DNA of 64,000 bases from Euphorbia lathyris (GCF_963576675.1 NC_088911.1:28194501-28258500), one strand, 5' to 3'. Positions 34,844 to 46,713 are shown, counted from the first letter of the stretch. Made by a program: numbers and translations. The notes: a model not told the origin generated them from the letters alone.

Positions 34844-36969
34844 TTAAACGGGATTACACATACCGATAGCTTCCCTTAATATGCTGAATTGCTCACGAGC
34901 CAGAGGCTTAGTGAAGATATCCGCAAGTTGTTCATCTGTTGGTACCTAGGTCAGTTTGATCTCACCTTTGAGTACATGGTCTCTGATGAAGGGATGCCTT
35001 ATGCTGACATGCTTCATCCTGCTGTGTTGGATTGGATTTTTGGATAGGTCAATAGCGCTTTTGTTATCGTAGTTGACTTCAATTGTTTCTGTTTTGACTC
35101 CGTAATCCTCAAGCTGTTGCTTAATCCATAGGACTTGGGCCACACAGCTTCCAGCAGCAATGTACTCAGCTTCAGTTGTAGACAGGGCAACTGATGACTG
35201 CTTCTTGCTGAACCAAGACACTAGACAGCTTCCAAGGAAATGACATCCTCTAGAAGTACTCTTTCGCTCTAGCTTGTCTCGTCCATAGTCAGCATCAGTG
35301 TATCCAATGAGCGTGAAGTCATTTGAGTTTGGATACCATAAACCTGCATTAACTGAGCTCTGCAAATATCTAAAAATTCTTTTCACATCTATAAGGTGTG
35401 ATTCTCTGGGGTTAGCTTGGTATCTAGCGCAATAGCATACTGAGTACTGAATATCAGGTCTACTAGCATTAAGATAGAGTAGAGAGCCAATCATACCTCG
35501 ATATAACTTACTGTCTACTGACTTACCTTTCTCATCCGTGCACAAGATAGTGTCAGTACCCATTGGGGTTGATATGGGCTTACAATCTTCCATATCGAAT
35601 TTCCTTAATATTTCTTTGGCGTACTTAGACTGACTAATGAAGATGTCGTTCTTCCCTTGCTTGATTTGAAGTCCAAGGAAGAAGTTGAGTTCGCCCATCA
35701 TAGACATCTCGAACTCAGTTTGCATCTGTTTGCTAAATTCTTTGCACATAGATTCATCAGTAGCACCAAAAATTATATCATCTACGTAAATTTGTGCCAG
35801 CAGGGTATTTTTACCCTTTTTCTTAATGAACAAGGTTGTGTCAGCTTTGCCTCTGACATAGTTCCTGGTCAGCAGGAAACTGGTCAACCTCTCATACCAA
35901 GCACGTGGTGCTTGTTTTAGGCCATATAGGGCCTTTTGAGTTTATAAACGTGGTTTGGAAGTTTTGGATCTTCAAACCCAAGAGGTTGACTAACATATAC
36001 CTCTTCGTTCATAAAGCCATTAAGAAATGCACTTTTAACATCCATTTGATATAGTTTGAAGTTCATGAAACTATCATATGCACACAATATATGTATAGCC
36101 TCTAACCTAGCAACGGGAGCAAAGGTCTCACCATAGTCAATGCCCTCTTGCTGACTATAGCCTTGGGCTACAAGTCGGGCTTTGTTTCTGACTACATTGC
36201 CTTGCTCATCTAGCTTATTTCTAAAGACCCACTTAGTTCCTATGGTCTTTTGATTCCTAGGTTTTGGTACTAAATCTCATACCTCATTTCTTTTGAACTG
36301 ATCAAGCTCCTTTTGCATAACATTGATCCAATGTTCATCGTGCTCAGCTTCAGTGAAATTCTTTGGCTCGTGAACTGAGACGAATGCAACATTGCTGAGA
36401 TATTTTCTAAGCTGATCTCTTGTCATCAGCTTGTTGTCAGCAGCATCAAGAATGGACTTCTCCGAATGTCCTCTTGGAATTTTTATTTCTTTGGGTAATG
36501 TTGAGTTGTCTGGAATAGGTGTTTCTACAATATCTGTAGGAGTAGATTGGTCAGTAAAGGTAATTTCTGTTTCGTGTTTACCTTTGGTCAACCCTTGTAC
36601 TGATGACTCAACGGCTCCAATTTAGTCAGCAGAAGCTGAGCTTGGTTCATCTTCGGCAGACTGAGTTATTTTTCCTGCAGGGTCAGTTTCATCGAACTCG
36701 ATATGGACAGACTCTTCTACAACTTGAGTTCGTTTATTATACACCCTATATACTTTACTGTTAGTTGAGTACCCTAAAAAGATCGCTTCGTCAGCTTTAG
36801 CATCAAATTTAGCAAGGTTATCTTTTGTGTTGAGTATAAAACATTTACACCCAAAGGCACGAAAGTAGCCAATGTTGGGCTTTCGTCCTTTCCAAAGTTC
36901 ATAAGGAGTTTTCTTGAGTATAGGTCTAACTAAAGCCCTATTCAGTATATAACATACTGTGTGGACAGC
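34844..36969 (-). pseudogene. copia pol of element C (integrase end, RT, RNase H)
   Basis: Minus-strand order: integrase C-terminus (36622-36978, YELWKGRKPNIGYF), then RT from about 36591 with [13 protein letters not shown] and YVDDII (near 35790), and a full RNase H with YTDADYGRD, SWFSKKQ and AEYIA. The pol end is at 34844-34846. Stops occur near 36622, 36275 and 34946, and the RT middle is frame-shifted. The upstream integrase, protease, gag and 5' LTR are separated by the insertion of gypsy element D at 36970. Confidence 0.87.
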
Positions 36970-37400
36970 TGTAGACACCGGGGTTGGAGGACCGATGAAG
37001 AAAAATTATAAAAAGGGATCCGAATCAGTCGATTAAAATAAATGATGAGTGGATAAAAAATAATAAATAGAAATATTGTTCGAAAGAACCGTGGAGGCCG
37101 GCTTGATTGAATTCAGAAATTAAATCGAGCGACGGGCGAATCGGTTCTGCGAATGAAATCTTAAATCATTTTGCCAAGTTCGGGTATTTCATGCCATTTT
37201 CTTATTAATAAAATCTCGGGTCAATAAGGGTTTTGTTTTAGTATTCGAACAATAAAAAAATAGTTTTGTAAAAGCTAATTTTATAAAATCGATTTTGACA
37301 AAAATCATTTTTGATAAAATCATTTTTAGATTTTGGTTAATTTTAGAGTTTTTTTTAAATATTTTTATATACAAACGTGGTTCCGAGGACCGTTGTGTTC

Positions 37401-37511
37401 GTCACGGGCCGTTAGACGGCCCGTGACAGGGGCTGGGCCGCCTAGGCCCAGCCCAATGGCACTTGGCTTTGGACAAGTGCAATTTCGCAGCACTTGGCCA
37501 AAGCCAAGTGC
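37401..37511. repeat. four consecutive perfect hairpins in the U3 of D
   Basis: GTCACGGGCCGT/ACGGCCCGTGAC (37401-37427), GGGCTGGGCC/GGCCCAGCCC (37430-37454), GCACTTG/CAAGTGC (37459-37480) and GCACTTGGC/GCCAAGTGC (37490-37511). All arms are perfect. Confidence 0.9.
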
Positions 37512-37708
37512 TTTGCATTCCTTTTTATTTATTTATTTTTTTTTGTTTTTTATTTTTTTTTTATTAAAAATAAATAATATAAAAATAAATAAAGTAAAAC
37601 AAAAATAAAAAGGAAAAAGGGGAGTAAGTTTCTTAGGCTAATTTGGCTAATCTTTGGCTCCAAGTTTACTTGGAGCCAAGGATAAACTAATTGTTGGGAC
37701 CTCCATGC

Positions 37709-37719
37709 CTATAAATAGG
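37709..37719 (+). promoter_or_regulatory. TATA box of LTR D
   Basis: CTATAAATAGG, followed within 15 bp by gagctcaatgcaaaagg, which resembles the start region of E's transcript. Confidence 0.7.
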
Positions 37720-38295
37720 ATGGAGCTCAATGCAAAAGGGGGAGGAAGAAAAAAACCCGAACCCCTGGAGAAATTCGACGAGACCCGAACAAAGCCAAAA
37801 AACACAAAAACCGACTCAAAACACGATCAATCGACTTGATTTGGATTTTCATTACCGATTGAAGAGGTAATAATCTGAGGAACTAGACCCGTTTAATATT
37901 TTATTGCATTTTTGGTGGTTTAGATCTATTTATTTATTTGTTTTTTTTTACACTTTTATGGTTTAGATTTGTTAAGTTAATTTTTGTTTTGCATTTGAAC
38001 AAGTATTTGGTTTTGGTTTTGAAATAAAAACTTTGTTTGGATCCCAATACGAACCGTGACCCGATTTAAGGGTAGTTCGGGATCCAAACGGCGTAGATCC
38101 GTGTGTTTACAAGTGTTTTGAACCATTATTTTCAATAAAACGTCGTTTTAGAATCATCCGTTACAAACCATGACCCGATTTGGGGTAGTTTGGGGGCTAA
38201 AATGATGAAATAGAGTAGATCTAATAAGTCTTGATAAATCTGGAATTTCAAAGGGACTGTTTCTGTAATATCCCATTTTCTGTCAGTAAAGGCAG

Positions 38296-38322
38296 TTTAC
38301 CGACGGATTTTCCGTCGTTAAA
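38296..38322. repeat. conserved hairpin in LTR D
   Basis: TTTACCGACGGA and TCCGTCGTTAAA pair around TTT with one mismatch. It is the same hairpin as in E's LTRs. Confidence 0.85.
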
Positions 38323-39379
38323 TATGCTGGAATTTTAAAAATGCCTTTTTAACCCTCTTTTCTTAACTTTTTGATATTTGTCACTTGTATATGTATATAT
38401 AATTAGGTATTTATCTTATTAAAATTATTTTTGGGATTATATAATTAATAATAGTGTATTAAGTATCTATTTATTTTACACTTGGGATATCCTTTATATT
38501 AATTTAGCTTTGTAAAATATATATATGTACATATATGTTTTTTATAAAAATCACTCACAACCATATTGGGTATTATTTTAGGGGATCATCTACTTGGGTG
38601 TTTTGGGTAATTAATTGGTAAATGTTTTGGGATAAATAGATATCATTTTGATGTTAGATGTACATTTGGGTATGGTATTTTCTATATACTTATTATGTGA
38701 AAGCTATTTGGGGATTAAATGTTATTTTCTTATTTATGGACCTTGTTCATTCTTTTTTACATTTGTTTTATTAAAATAAAGGTGTAATGTGTCTAGTAGT
38801 ATTTTCATTACTATTTTTACATATTAATAATCATAGGATATATTGTTTCTTCACTTATTTTCAATCTATAGGTATAATTACCATTTTACCCAAAATTTAT
38901 ATATATATATATATGTTTATTTTTCTTTTGGTTCCTATATATATATATGTTTTAAAAGTATTTGGGTTGGGTGAATTTGGGTTTCAAATAAAGGGTAATT
39001 GAGTGAAAAAAGGGAAAACAAACCACAAAAAGAAAGTTTAATTTGCTTATTTAAACTAAAAGTTTTTCTAGATATTCCTAAAGAGTAAATAAAAGGCTTT
39101 TTCTATCATTTCAAACCACTTCCTAAACATCACGTTTTAAAACCTTAATTCGTTCCAACGACGGGTTAAGCGAACCTTGTAATTAAAACCGTTTCTTTTC
39201 ATTGTAAATAATGAAGTTTTGAATCGTTTTCCTAACTAAACAGTTTTGTACAAAATGAATGGACTTGTATGCTTAATCACGTTTTTGGTTAAAACTTCTT
39301 GTTCAAACGTTTTCAAACGCTCGAGTCGTTCCAAAGGCGATTCGAGTCGATGTCATGTAAATTAACGGGGTTTTGAAAC

Positions 39380-39412
39380 GTACCTAAATCGTTCCAACGG
39401 CGATTAAGGTAC
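39380..39412. repeat. stem-loop 3 of LTR D (covarying with E)
   Basis: GTACCTAAATCG and CGATTAAGGTAC enclose a TTCCAACGG loop. Two related stem-loops with the same loop lie upstream (about 39144-39170 and 39320-39346). Confidence 0.8.
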
Positions 39413-39988
39413 GAACCATGTAAATAAACTCGTTTTTTTGGGGAGTGAGATTAGCTTAGAGTTAGTGTATAGTCTAAAGCATAAAATCACACTGTGAATA
39501 AATCAATTCTCTCTTCTCCCCCTCTCTCTCCTGTATACTTTAAATTTATGCAAAATGGGTGATTCTTTACTAAAATGGCTTTCAATAACATGCTCAAAAC
39601 GGTTTTCAAAGCGAGAAAGAAAAGGTTTCAAATGAATTTTAAACTTAAAGAAATATGCGATTAGTCCGTTATTACCTAACACGCTGAGTAGGAGGCCGGT
39701 GGTTCATAACCGGGCAATGTTGGGGTGCCTAGTAGCCTTTCTCCGAAAAGGAGCTAGCCTTCTCGGCTCGTACCTAAGTTTTCCGAACCCTCACCGGTCT
39801 CCCGCAAGGGATCGGTGTTCATTTTCCCATTCGTGGGTGGCAACTCTTCCATACTCCGAGCTCCGGTCCTGCCGAGCAGCTTGATTCCACGATTGGTTGC
39901 TTTCGGCGCCAATCACCGCTTACGTCGCCATGAGGTGTCCACCCCCCGGTCCGCCCTAGCGAGGCCGTTCGGCACCTTGTCTAACAAG

Positions 39989-40006
39989 TGGCGACTCTGC
40001 TGGGGA
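39989..40006 (+). other. primer binding site, element D
   Basis: TGGCGACTCTGCTGGGGA lies two bases after the LTR. It is complementary to a tRNA ending in TCGCCA, not initiator Met. Tat/Ogre elements are reported to use tRNA-Arg; the tRNA identity was not checked here. Confidence 0.75.
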
Positions 40007-40258
40007 AGCGAGAAATTTGATTCCGGAAGGCGTGTATTAAGCCCTTAACGGGGACGGATCTTATTATTTCTTTTCGTATGCATTCATACGCATTATTGCA
40101 AACCTTTTGGGTAATTTCCGCGAAACCTCTAGCGAGAGTCCATTCGTCGCTCGAAAGAGGCTAGTGTAAGTTCCCCCTTACAGTAAGGCGCCAAAGGGTC
40201 CCCATCCATTCGTTAGGGGCGAATTTGTGCGGTCCTGTGAGGTCCCGCGATCAGCCGT
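40007..40258 (+). other. start of D's 5' leader, interrupted by E
   Basis: Leader sequence matching E's leader at 43376 onward. It stops at the target site gccgt (40254-40258) and resumes after E at 58277. Confidence 0.85.
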
Positions 40259-40719
40259 TGTAGACACTGAGTCGGAGGACCTGTGACGAAAACCTGAAAA
40301 CAAGACGGTTGAAGCGATTGATTCCGGAAGTTTTGAAAAACAAAAAAAATATAAAGGATAATAAGCGTATAATAAGGAAAGAAAATTACGGCGGGTCGTT
40401 GTTGCCAGTAAGGTGGCTCGCGTATGCTTAGCGGCATGGCGCGGGTGCTTAGCGGCATCCGGCGCGCGGTCGACAATGGTCGAATGCCCGCTCGACGGCA
40501 CAGGACGTGCGCTCGGCGTCCGTCGGACGCACGCGTCCAACCACGAGTGGCACGTTCTCGACGTCCGAGCAACGCCCGAGTCTGATAGCGCGGGACACGC
40601 TCTCGTTCGCCACTGAGCGTGCGCGCCCGGCAGCGCGGGGCGCGCATTCGGCGGCCGCAACGCGTGAGCGTCCGACGGCGCGGAACGCGCGCGCCCGACG
40701 GCGTGAGGCACGCCTCGGG

Positions 40720-40985
40720 GGTCGTCGGGCGGGCGCCCAACCGCGTCGGGCAAACGCCCAACGAGCGTTGGGCGAGCGTCCAACGTTGGTCGGGCGCGGG
40801 CGCCCAACCCTGCGTTGGGCGCTCGCCCAACACCGTTGGGCGATCGCCCAACAATTGTTGGGCGATCGCCCAACAAATGTTGGGCGGTAGCCCAACTTAG
40901 TGTTGGGCGGCCGCCCAACAAGCCTTGGGCGGCCGCCCAATGACTTTGGGCGACGCCCAATTTTACTTGGGCGTCGCCCAAAGTT
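40720..40985. repeat. array of TTGGGCG/CGCCCAA palindromes in E's U3
   Basis: About ten units such as TTGGGCGATCGCCCAA and TTGGGCGGCCGCCCAA repeat every 25-30 bp, ending about 20 bp before the TATA box. The 3' LTR copy is at 55610-55895. Pro/Arg-rich frames across it are artefacts of the repeats. Confidence 0.93.
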
Positions 40986-41001
40986 CCGGGATCCGTTTCC
41001 C

Positions 41002-41009
41002 TATATAAG
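41002..41009 (+). promoter_or_regulatory. TATA box of E's 5' LTR
   Basis: TATATAAG directly follows the palindrome array. The 3' LTR copy is at 55913-55920. Confidence 0.75.
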
Positions 41010-41693
41010 GGCACGGATCCCAATGCAAAATGGAAGAGGATTTTTTTTGGAGAGAGCTTTCTCACTCTAAACATTTTTAGAGAGAGAGAGTGATTTTTTT
41101 GAGAAAAAATATTTTTTTTTCTCAAAAATTCCAAATTTCCTAAAGTTCAATTTTTGCTAAATTTTCATTAAAAACGGAAGATCGTGGTTCGTGGAATCAA
41201 TCGGCTTCGACCGTCAGATACCGAATTTAAGGTATTATCCGAGGACTAGACTCTTTATTTTATTTAATTTATTCTCTTCTTCTATTTATTTTTTTATGCT
41301 ATAGTTTTTATTCGTTTAGATATTTATTTATTTTGTCACATTTTATTTAATTAGCGTATTTATTTAATTTTCATCTCGTGTTGAATGAAATTCGGTTTTG
41401 TTTTAAAATAAAAAACCTCGTTTTGATATCCCAATACGAACCGTGATCCGATAAAAAGGTAGTTCGGGTATCGAAAACGTTGTAATTATAAGTTTTTTTA
41501 ATTTAAAAGAAATTTCTAAATAATGTTTTGAAATAAAAAACGTCGTTTAGGAACTTCCGTTTTCGACTATGATCCATCTTTGGTAGTTCGGAAATCCAAA
41601 ACGATTGAATTAGATTTAATTTAAAGCTTTTGAATAAATCTGGAAACATTTAGGAGTGCTGCTGTAATTTACCTATTCTGTCACTAAATGCTG

Positions 41694-41720
41694 TTTACCG
41701 ACGGATTTTCCGTCGGTAAA
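41694..41720. repeat. conserved hairpin in E's 5' LTR
   Basis: TTTACCGACGGA and TCCGTCGGTAAA pair perfectly around TTT. The copy in the 3' LTR is at 56603-56629 and in D at 38296-38322. Confidence 0.9.
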
Positions 41721-42532
41721 TCTGCCAAAACGTAAAAAATGCCATTTCAGTCCCTTTTTCCTAACTTTTAAGCTTTTAATCTTTAATATATATATGTATA
41801 ATTATGTAATATATGTTTTTCAAATTATTTTGGACCTTTAGCATATATAATTATTTGATAATATTTGTATACCATTTTTTATACTATTTTCTAAATATAA
41901 GTATGATTATGTATATGTATTTCCTTTTTATTAATTTAGGCTATGTTTTAAATGATAGTTATTTGATATTTTGAGAAATAATTGATAGATATTAGTATAT
42001 GTTATTTTTGGTATTTAAAACTATATTAGTTATGTATATATATATAGTGTTGGGATATTTGGGTTATTTTGTTGATTATTGAATGAAATTATTTTTGGGT
42101 AAATGTTATTTTCTTATTCATAAGATTTACTTATTATTTTCACATTTTTTTTGTATAAATGTGTTGTACCTATTATTTTCATATACATATAGTTTCTTTT
42201 GTGTTAACTCTTATTTTCATATCTTCTTTTTTGATTTAAATGTATATATATATATATATGTCTAAATTACTTTCTTTATTCTTTTGGCCCATTCATGGGT
42301 CCATGTTCCAAATGAGTATTATTTGAGTGTGAATATTAGTTTAAATGGGTTTATTAATGTAATTATAATAGGTAGAGAGTCCATTAAATAAGTGGGGAAA
42401 ATAAATCACAAAAAGAGAGTTTTTCAACTTAATCATTTAAACTAATGAATTTTTAGAGATTCCTAATGTAAATAAATAGAGTTGTTTTTTTGCAATAGTT
42501 CAAATCGTTTTCAAAACACCACGTTTTAAAAC

Positions 42533-42793
42533 CTTAATCTGTTCCAAAAGCGGATTAAGCGAACATTGTAATTAAAATTATTTTCTTTGTGAATAATAGA
42601 ATTTTTGAATCATTTTCTTAAAGGATTTGTACAAAATAAAATTGACTTTTATGTTTAACCACGTTTTCTCATTAAAAGGTTTTTATCTCAAACGTTTTCA
42701 AATACTCGAGTCGTTCCAACGGCGATTCGGGTAAACCTCATCAAACGGGGTTTTAAAACGCACCTAAATCGTTTCAACGGCGATTAAGGTGCG
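42533..42793. repeat. three stem-loops with a shared TTCCAA loop in E's 5' LTR
   Basis: Stem-loops at 42533-42559 (CTTAATC/GATTAAG), 42704-42732 (ACTCGAGTCG/CGATTCGGGT) and 42759-42793 (CGCACCTAAATCG/CGATTAAGGTGCG). Loops are gttccaa-like. All are downstream of the TATA box, so likely transcribed. Confidence 0.8.
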
Positions 42794-43357
42794 AACCATG
42801 TAAATAAACTCGTTTTGGGGGAATAAGTTAGTGTAGAATAAACACACAACATGACCTTTAAATGCGGTTGTAATAAATCACTTCTTTCTCCCCCCTCTCT
42901 GTGTATGTATAACGTAAATGAGTGATTCTTTACTAATATGGCTTTTCAATAATATATGCTCAAAACGGTTTCTAAAAAGAGAAAGAAAAGGGTTTCAAAT
43001 GAATTTTAAACTTAAAGAAGTATACGATTAGTCCGTTATCGCCTAACATGCTGAGTAGGAGGTCGGTGGTTCATAACCGGGCGATGTCGGGGTGCCTAGT
43101 AGCCTTTCTCCGGAAAGGAGCTAGCCTTCTCGGCTCGTACCTAAGTTTCCCGAACCCACACCTGTCTCCCGCAAGGGATCGGTGTTCATTTTCCCATTCG
43201 TGGGTGGCGACTCTTCCATATCTCCGAGCTCCGGTCCTGCCGAGCAGCTTGATTCCACGATTGGTTGCTTTCGGCGCCAATCACCGCTTACGTCACCATG
43301 AGGTGTCCACCCCCCGGTCCGCTCGGGAGATTAGGCCGCGGCACCTCGTCTAACAAG

Positions 43358-43375
43358 TGGCGACTCTGCTGGGGA
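43358..43375 (+). other. primer binding site, element E
   Basis: TGGCGACTCTGCTGGGGA, identical to D's PBS, two bases after the LTR. Confidence 0.8.
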
Positions 43376-45273
43376 AGCGAGAAATTTGATTCCGGAAGGC
43401 GTGTATTAAGCCCTTAACGGGGACGGATCGTTTTACTTCTTTTCGTATGCATTCATATGCATTATTGCAAGCCCTTTGGGTAATTTCCGCGAAACCTCTA
43501 GCGAGAGTCCATTCGTCGCTCGAAAGAGGCTAGCGTAAGTTCCCCCTTACAGTAAGGCGCCAGAGGGTCCCCATCCATTCGTTAGGGGCGAATCTGTGCG
43601 GTCCTGTGAGGTCCCACGGTCAGCCGTGTCAGCATATAGTAGCCTTAGAAGTTTCCATAGGATCACCCGTTACTATTTTTGATGTGATAAATGAATCAGT
43701 TCGTGTTTTCAAACCGCCATGATACGTGTCTAATCCTAAAGTATGTAAAGAAAATGAGACGATGCGTTGATATATACTCATGAATCGACATACGAATTAA
43801 CCTAAAACATCGAAACAATTTGAACTAAAGACGACTTAGTTATCTCGTATGAATGAACATGTGCGACCCGCCTTGTCCCTTTCGGTGTCCCGACGAAGGC
43901 ACGTGTTCAGGAAATACGTTATGATGTAAGCACGTATTAGTATGAATCGGTTCGGTGTTAAGGATAGTTACATTTCGATACAAAAGACTATATTAACAGT
44001 AGCCGTTATTCACATTCTTTAGATAAATTGGGATAAAACGAGATCACGACGAAACGAAAACGAAGAACATTTCTGTTTCGAACGACCTTGTTGTAACGTG
44101 AAAAGTTTCGCACAAGTAGCCTGTCCCTTCCGAATAAAAGACGAGCTCTTACGTTATGCCTTGTGTCATTCTTAAGAGAAATGGACGTGTCCGCAAAAAG
44201 TGACTAAGAAAATAAAAAGACAAAAATGAACTAAACGACCAAAGTCATTCTGAATCCACGATATATGTTAATCCCACGAGTAGTTAAAGAAAATAAACCA
44301 ATGCCGTTGAATACGTGCCTCGAACGAGTGTATACTCCGTTTAAAATCTCGAAGCCGAATTAAGCCAAACCATATAATTGCGCCATATGGACGAGACTGC
44401 GGGTTTTGACTAACGAATCGATCATTTCGACCGTTACCAAAACTGCAAGAAATATGGCCCGATGTACGTGTTTGCTTAATTCGTGCCTAAAGGAAAGAGA
44501 ACGGTAATATCCTCGCCTCGAATAAACATGCGATTCAACGAAACGTTGATTTTCTATAACCACACTGAGATGATATATCCTGTGGATTGGGAGGAACAAA
44601 GAGTTGTAATTAGCCGAAAGATTATCGTGCGCTCAAAATAAGACTCGCCGTCTTTTCACGTAGCAAAATGAGCAAACGAATCCTCGACGCTAAGAACAAA
44701 CACGTTACGCGATGAGTCCGTTCCCTAAAATAAAATCCAAAAGTGATTCCATCACTAAATAAACACGTGGTTATGTCTCTCGATAGATCCAAAAGATCCC
44801 GTTGTAATCCAAAAATCGAGACACGAACTCACGCAAATAAAAGGGAACGGGTCATCGTCAATAACGAACGACCACGTTTAAAAACCGAGATGCGCTCAAA
44901 GGGAGTCAAAACCCGAATTAATGCGTCTCGCGAAAGGACAAAAGACGAGTTATTCTGAAAGGACAATCCAACTTGGTCGATTTCTTAGTCACTGAACGTG
45001 GATACGTCAAAAACGAACTGTATTGTCTGATGGGTGATTTACTTTTCCGCAATAATCGATGGCATCACGCGTCCCCTGGACCGCAATGTGAGCCAAAAAA
45101 CCAAAATCCTAGGAAAGAGACCTGGACCGACGAGTGTGTGGAGGAATAAGGGTGGAAGAGAGATGTTGTGATACGTGTAAATAGAACTAACGTTTGTTTT
45201 TCTTATCTTATAATCGTAAATAAATAAACGCACACACCACGAATCATGCATATACAATCATGCATACATACTA
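43376..45273 (+). other. 5' untranslated leader of E
   Basis: About 1.9 kb between PBS and gag. D has the collinear leader (40007-40258 plus 58277-59939). No long frame is shared between them, so no upstream ORF of the Ogre kind is supported. It probably holds packaging signals. Confidence 0.6.
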
Positions 45274-46713
45274 ATGGATACCGTTCGCGCAGACGTCATC
45301 ATTAAGCGGTTGTGGTTTCGCGAGAGTAATCGGCTTGTCAGACAGTTTGATCAGCTACGAGTAGACAGTTCCGAATCAGTAGTTGTGGCTTCGGAATCAT
45401 CTTCGTCCGAGTATACTCAGTCTTCAGCCAGTATGTCTGCGACCGACGAAAAAGTGGCCAGATTGGAAAACTCTGTGAACAACATTAATGAGCAGTTAGC
45501 GGTGATAGCGGCCCAGTTAGCTAAGCTGGCCATGAGAGATGATAAAAATGGCAGTAAACACGCTGAGAATGAGGTGAACGATGGCCCTCGCTTTGGGAAT
45601 GAGGAGGATTATCAGGATTATATCCAAAAACAGCTGGAAAAAGAGAAAGCTAAGGAAGAGGAGTGGAAGCAACACATCACACAGGAAGTGCAGGACTTGC
45701 GTGGAGGAAGTTCCGAAAGTCAGGACTTCTATAACTTGAAGAATTGTTTGTCGGCAACAGCTTTGCCTTTGAAATTCCGGCTCCCTGACATGAAAAAGTT
45801 CGATGGAACGGGAGATCCCACCGCTCACATGAATCAGTATGTTGTTGTGATGAAGCACACGATCCTGACTGAGGATCAAGTCCTAGGGTTGTTTAACACC
45901 TACCTAGAGGGGGCTGCCCTCACATGGTTCCATGCATTGCCGATGGTGACAAAGAGGGATTGGAAGGAATTAGCGAAGTCATTCATCGCTCAGTATAGCT
46001 TCAATACCATGCTTGAGGTCACTTTGAAAGAGTTAGAGAGCACTAAGCAACAGGCTGGGGAATCCTTTTCCGATTTTGTGAAAAGATGGAGGGCTAAGGC
46101 CGCAGTGATGAAACAAAAGCCGCTCGAGCAGGATCAGATCCGAATGGTGGTTGGCAACATGTTGCCGTATATCAAGAATGAGTTGCGGTATATGCCATTT
46201 ACTGATTTCAATCAGATGTATAGTTGTGCCTTGACTGTTGAAGGGGATGGGGAGCCAAAGAAAGCTTATACCAAGTGGACGAAGTCTGGATATAGTGCCG
46301 GAGGGCCTAGTGCGAGTACAGAATCCGCAGCAGTGAAAGTGGTTGATCTTAATGCTATTGAAAAGAGGCGGTTCGCCAAGTTCGATCAGACCTACGCAAA
46401 AGTTTTTGAGCGTCTGCAGAAAAAGGGATTGTTGAAAGCCCTTACCCCGTATAACAAAGCTCAACCTACTCCGCAGATACAGGCTAGAGGGTATTGTGAA
46501 TTCCATAGCAGTTATGGGCATACAATAGAGAATTGTGAGAGACTGAAACATGAAATCCAAGATTTAATCGAAGAGAAGAAGATAGCTGATCCTTCATCAG
46601 CGAACCCTTCCGTTAGGCGCAATCCATTGCCTAATCATAGGGTGAGCGCGATCGGAGCTGGTTTTACAGAAACTGTAGTGATGGAATCCTTTGAGGAAGA
46701 TGTAGAGGAGTTG
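45274..46713 (+). CDS. gag: Gag of E, first capsid-like domain and zinc knuckle
   Basis: Gag forms the particle and binds element RNA. ATG at 45274 is the first in a frame that matches D's Gag over its length. Residues 55-145 are charged and likely coiled coil. Residues 164-325 form the retrotransposon gag domain: FDGTGDPTAHMNQY, LEGAALTWFHALP, DWKELAKSFIAQYSF, then FSDFVKRWRAKA. A knuckle-like C-x2-H-x4-H-x4-C lies at 408-421 (YCEFHSSYGHTIENC). After about residue 480 the frame leaves the conserved sequence: relative to D, E lacks 25 nt near 46713, so gag and the downstream frame are no longer joined. The open frame runs on to 46974 out of register. Confidence 0.85.

Larger units (their letters stand above)
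36970..39986 (+). mobile_element. 5' LTR of Tat-lineage gypsy element D
   Basis: Begins TGTAGACACCG at 36970 and ends CTAACA at 39986, immediately followed by the PBS. The left flank is C's integrase gene; candidate target site is acagc (36965-36969). The 3-kb LTR holds four hairpins upstream of a TATA box (37709-37719), a U5 part with three stem-loops, and a conserved block near the PBS. It is clearly related to E's LTRs downstream of the TATA box but differs in the U3. Confidence 0.88.
40259..43355 (+). mobile_element. 5' LTR of complete Tat-lineage element E
   Basis: TGTAGACACTG...CTAACA, 3097 bp, followed by the PBS (43358-43375). It is nearly identical to the 3' LTR at 55127-58276; differences are scattered substitutions, one palindrome unit and TA-repeat length. 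TATATAAG lies at 41002-41009. The whole element is 18,018 bp with a perfect TSD GCCGT (40254-40258 and 58277-58281). Confidence 0.95.

Noticed and set aside
40178..41134. Long Pro/Arg-rich reading frames on both strands, and the copies at 55048-55851
   Set aside because: They are translations of the GC palindrome array and differ in frame between copies. No domain or codon bias supports them.
43048..43353. 101-codon frame in E's 5' LTR, also at 57969-58274, with similar words at 39699-39884
   Set aside because: The nucleotide block near the PBS is conserved, but D's copy is split over two frames. It is conserved DNA, not a conserved protein.
44743..44958. 71-codon frame in E's leader as an upstream ORF
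   Set aside because: The matching D segment does not keep the frame.
45517..45879. Minus-strand frames opposite E's gag and pol (such as 46033-46560, 47897-48283)
   Set aside because: Not conserved in D and without domains; shadows of the plus-strand coding sequence.
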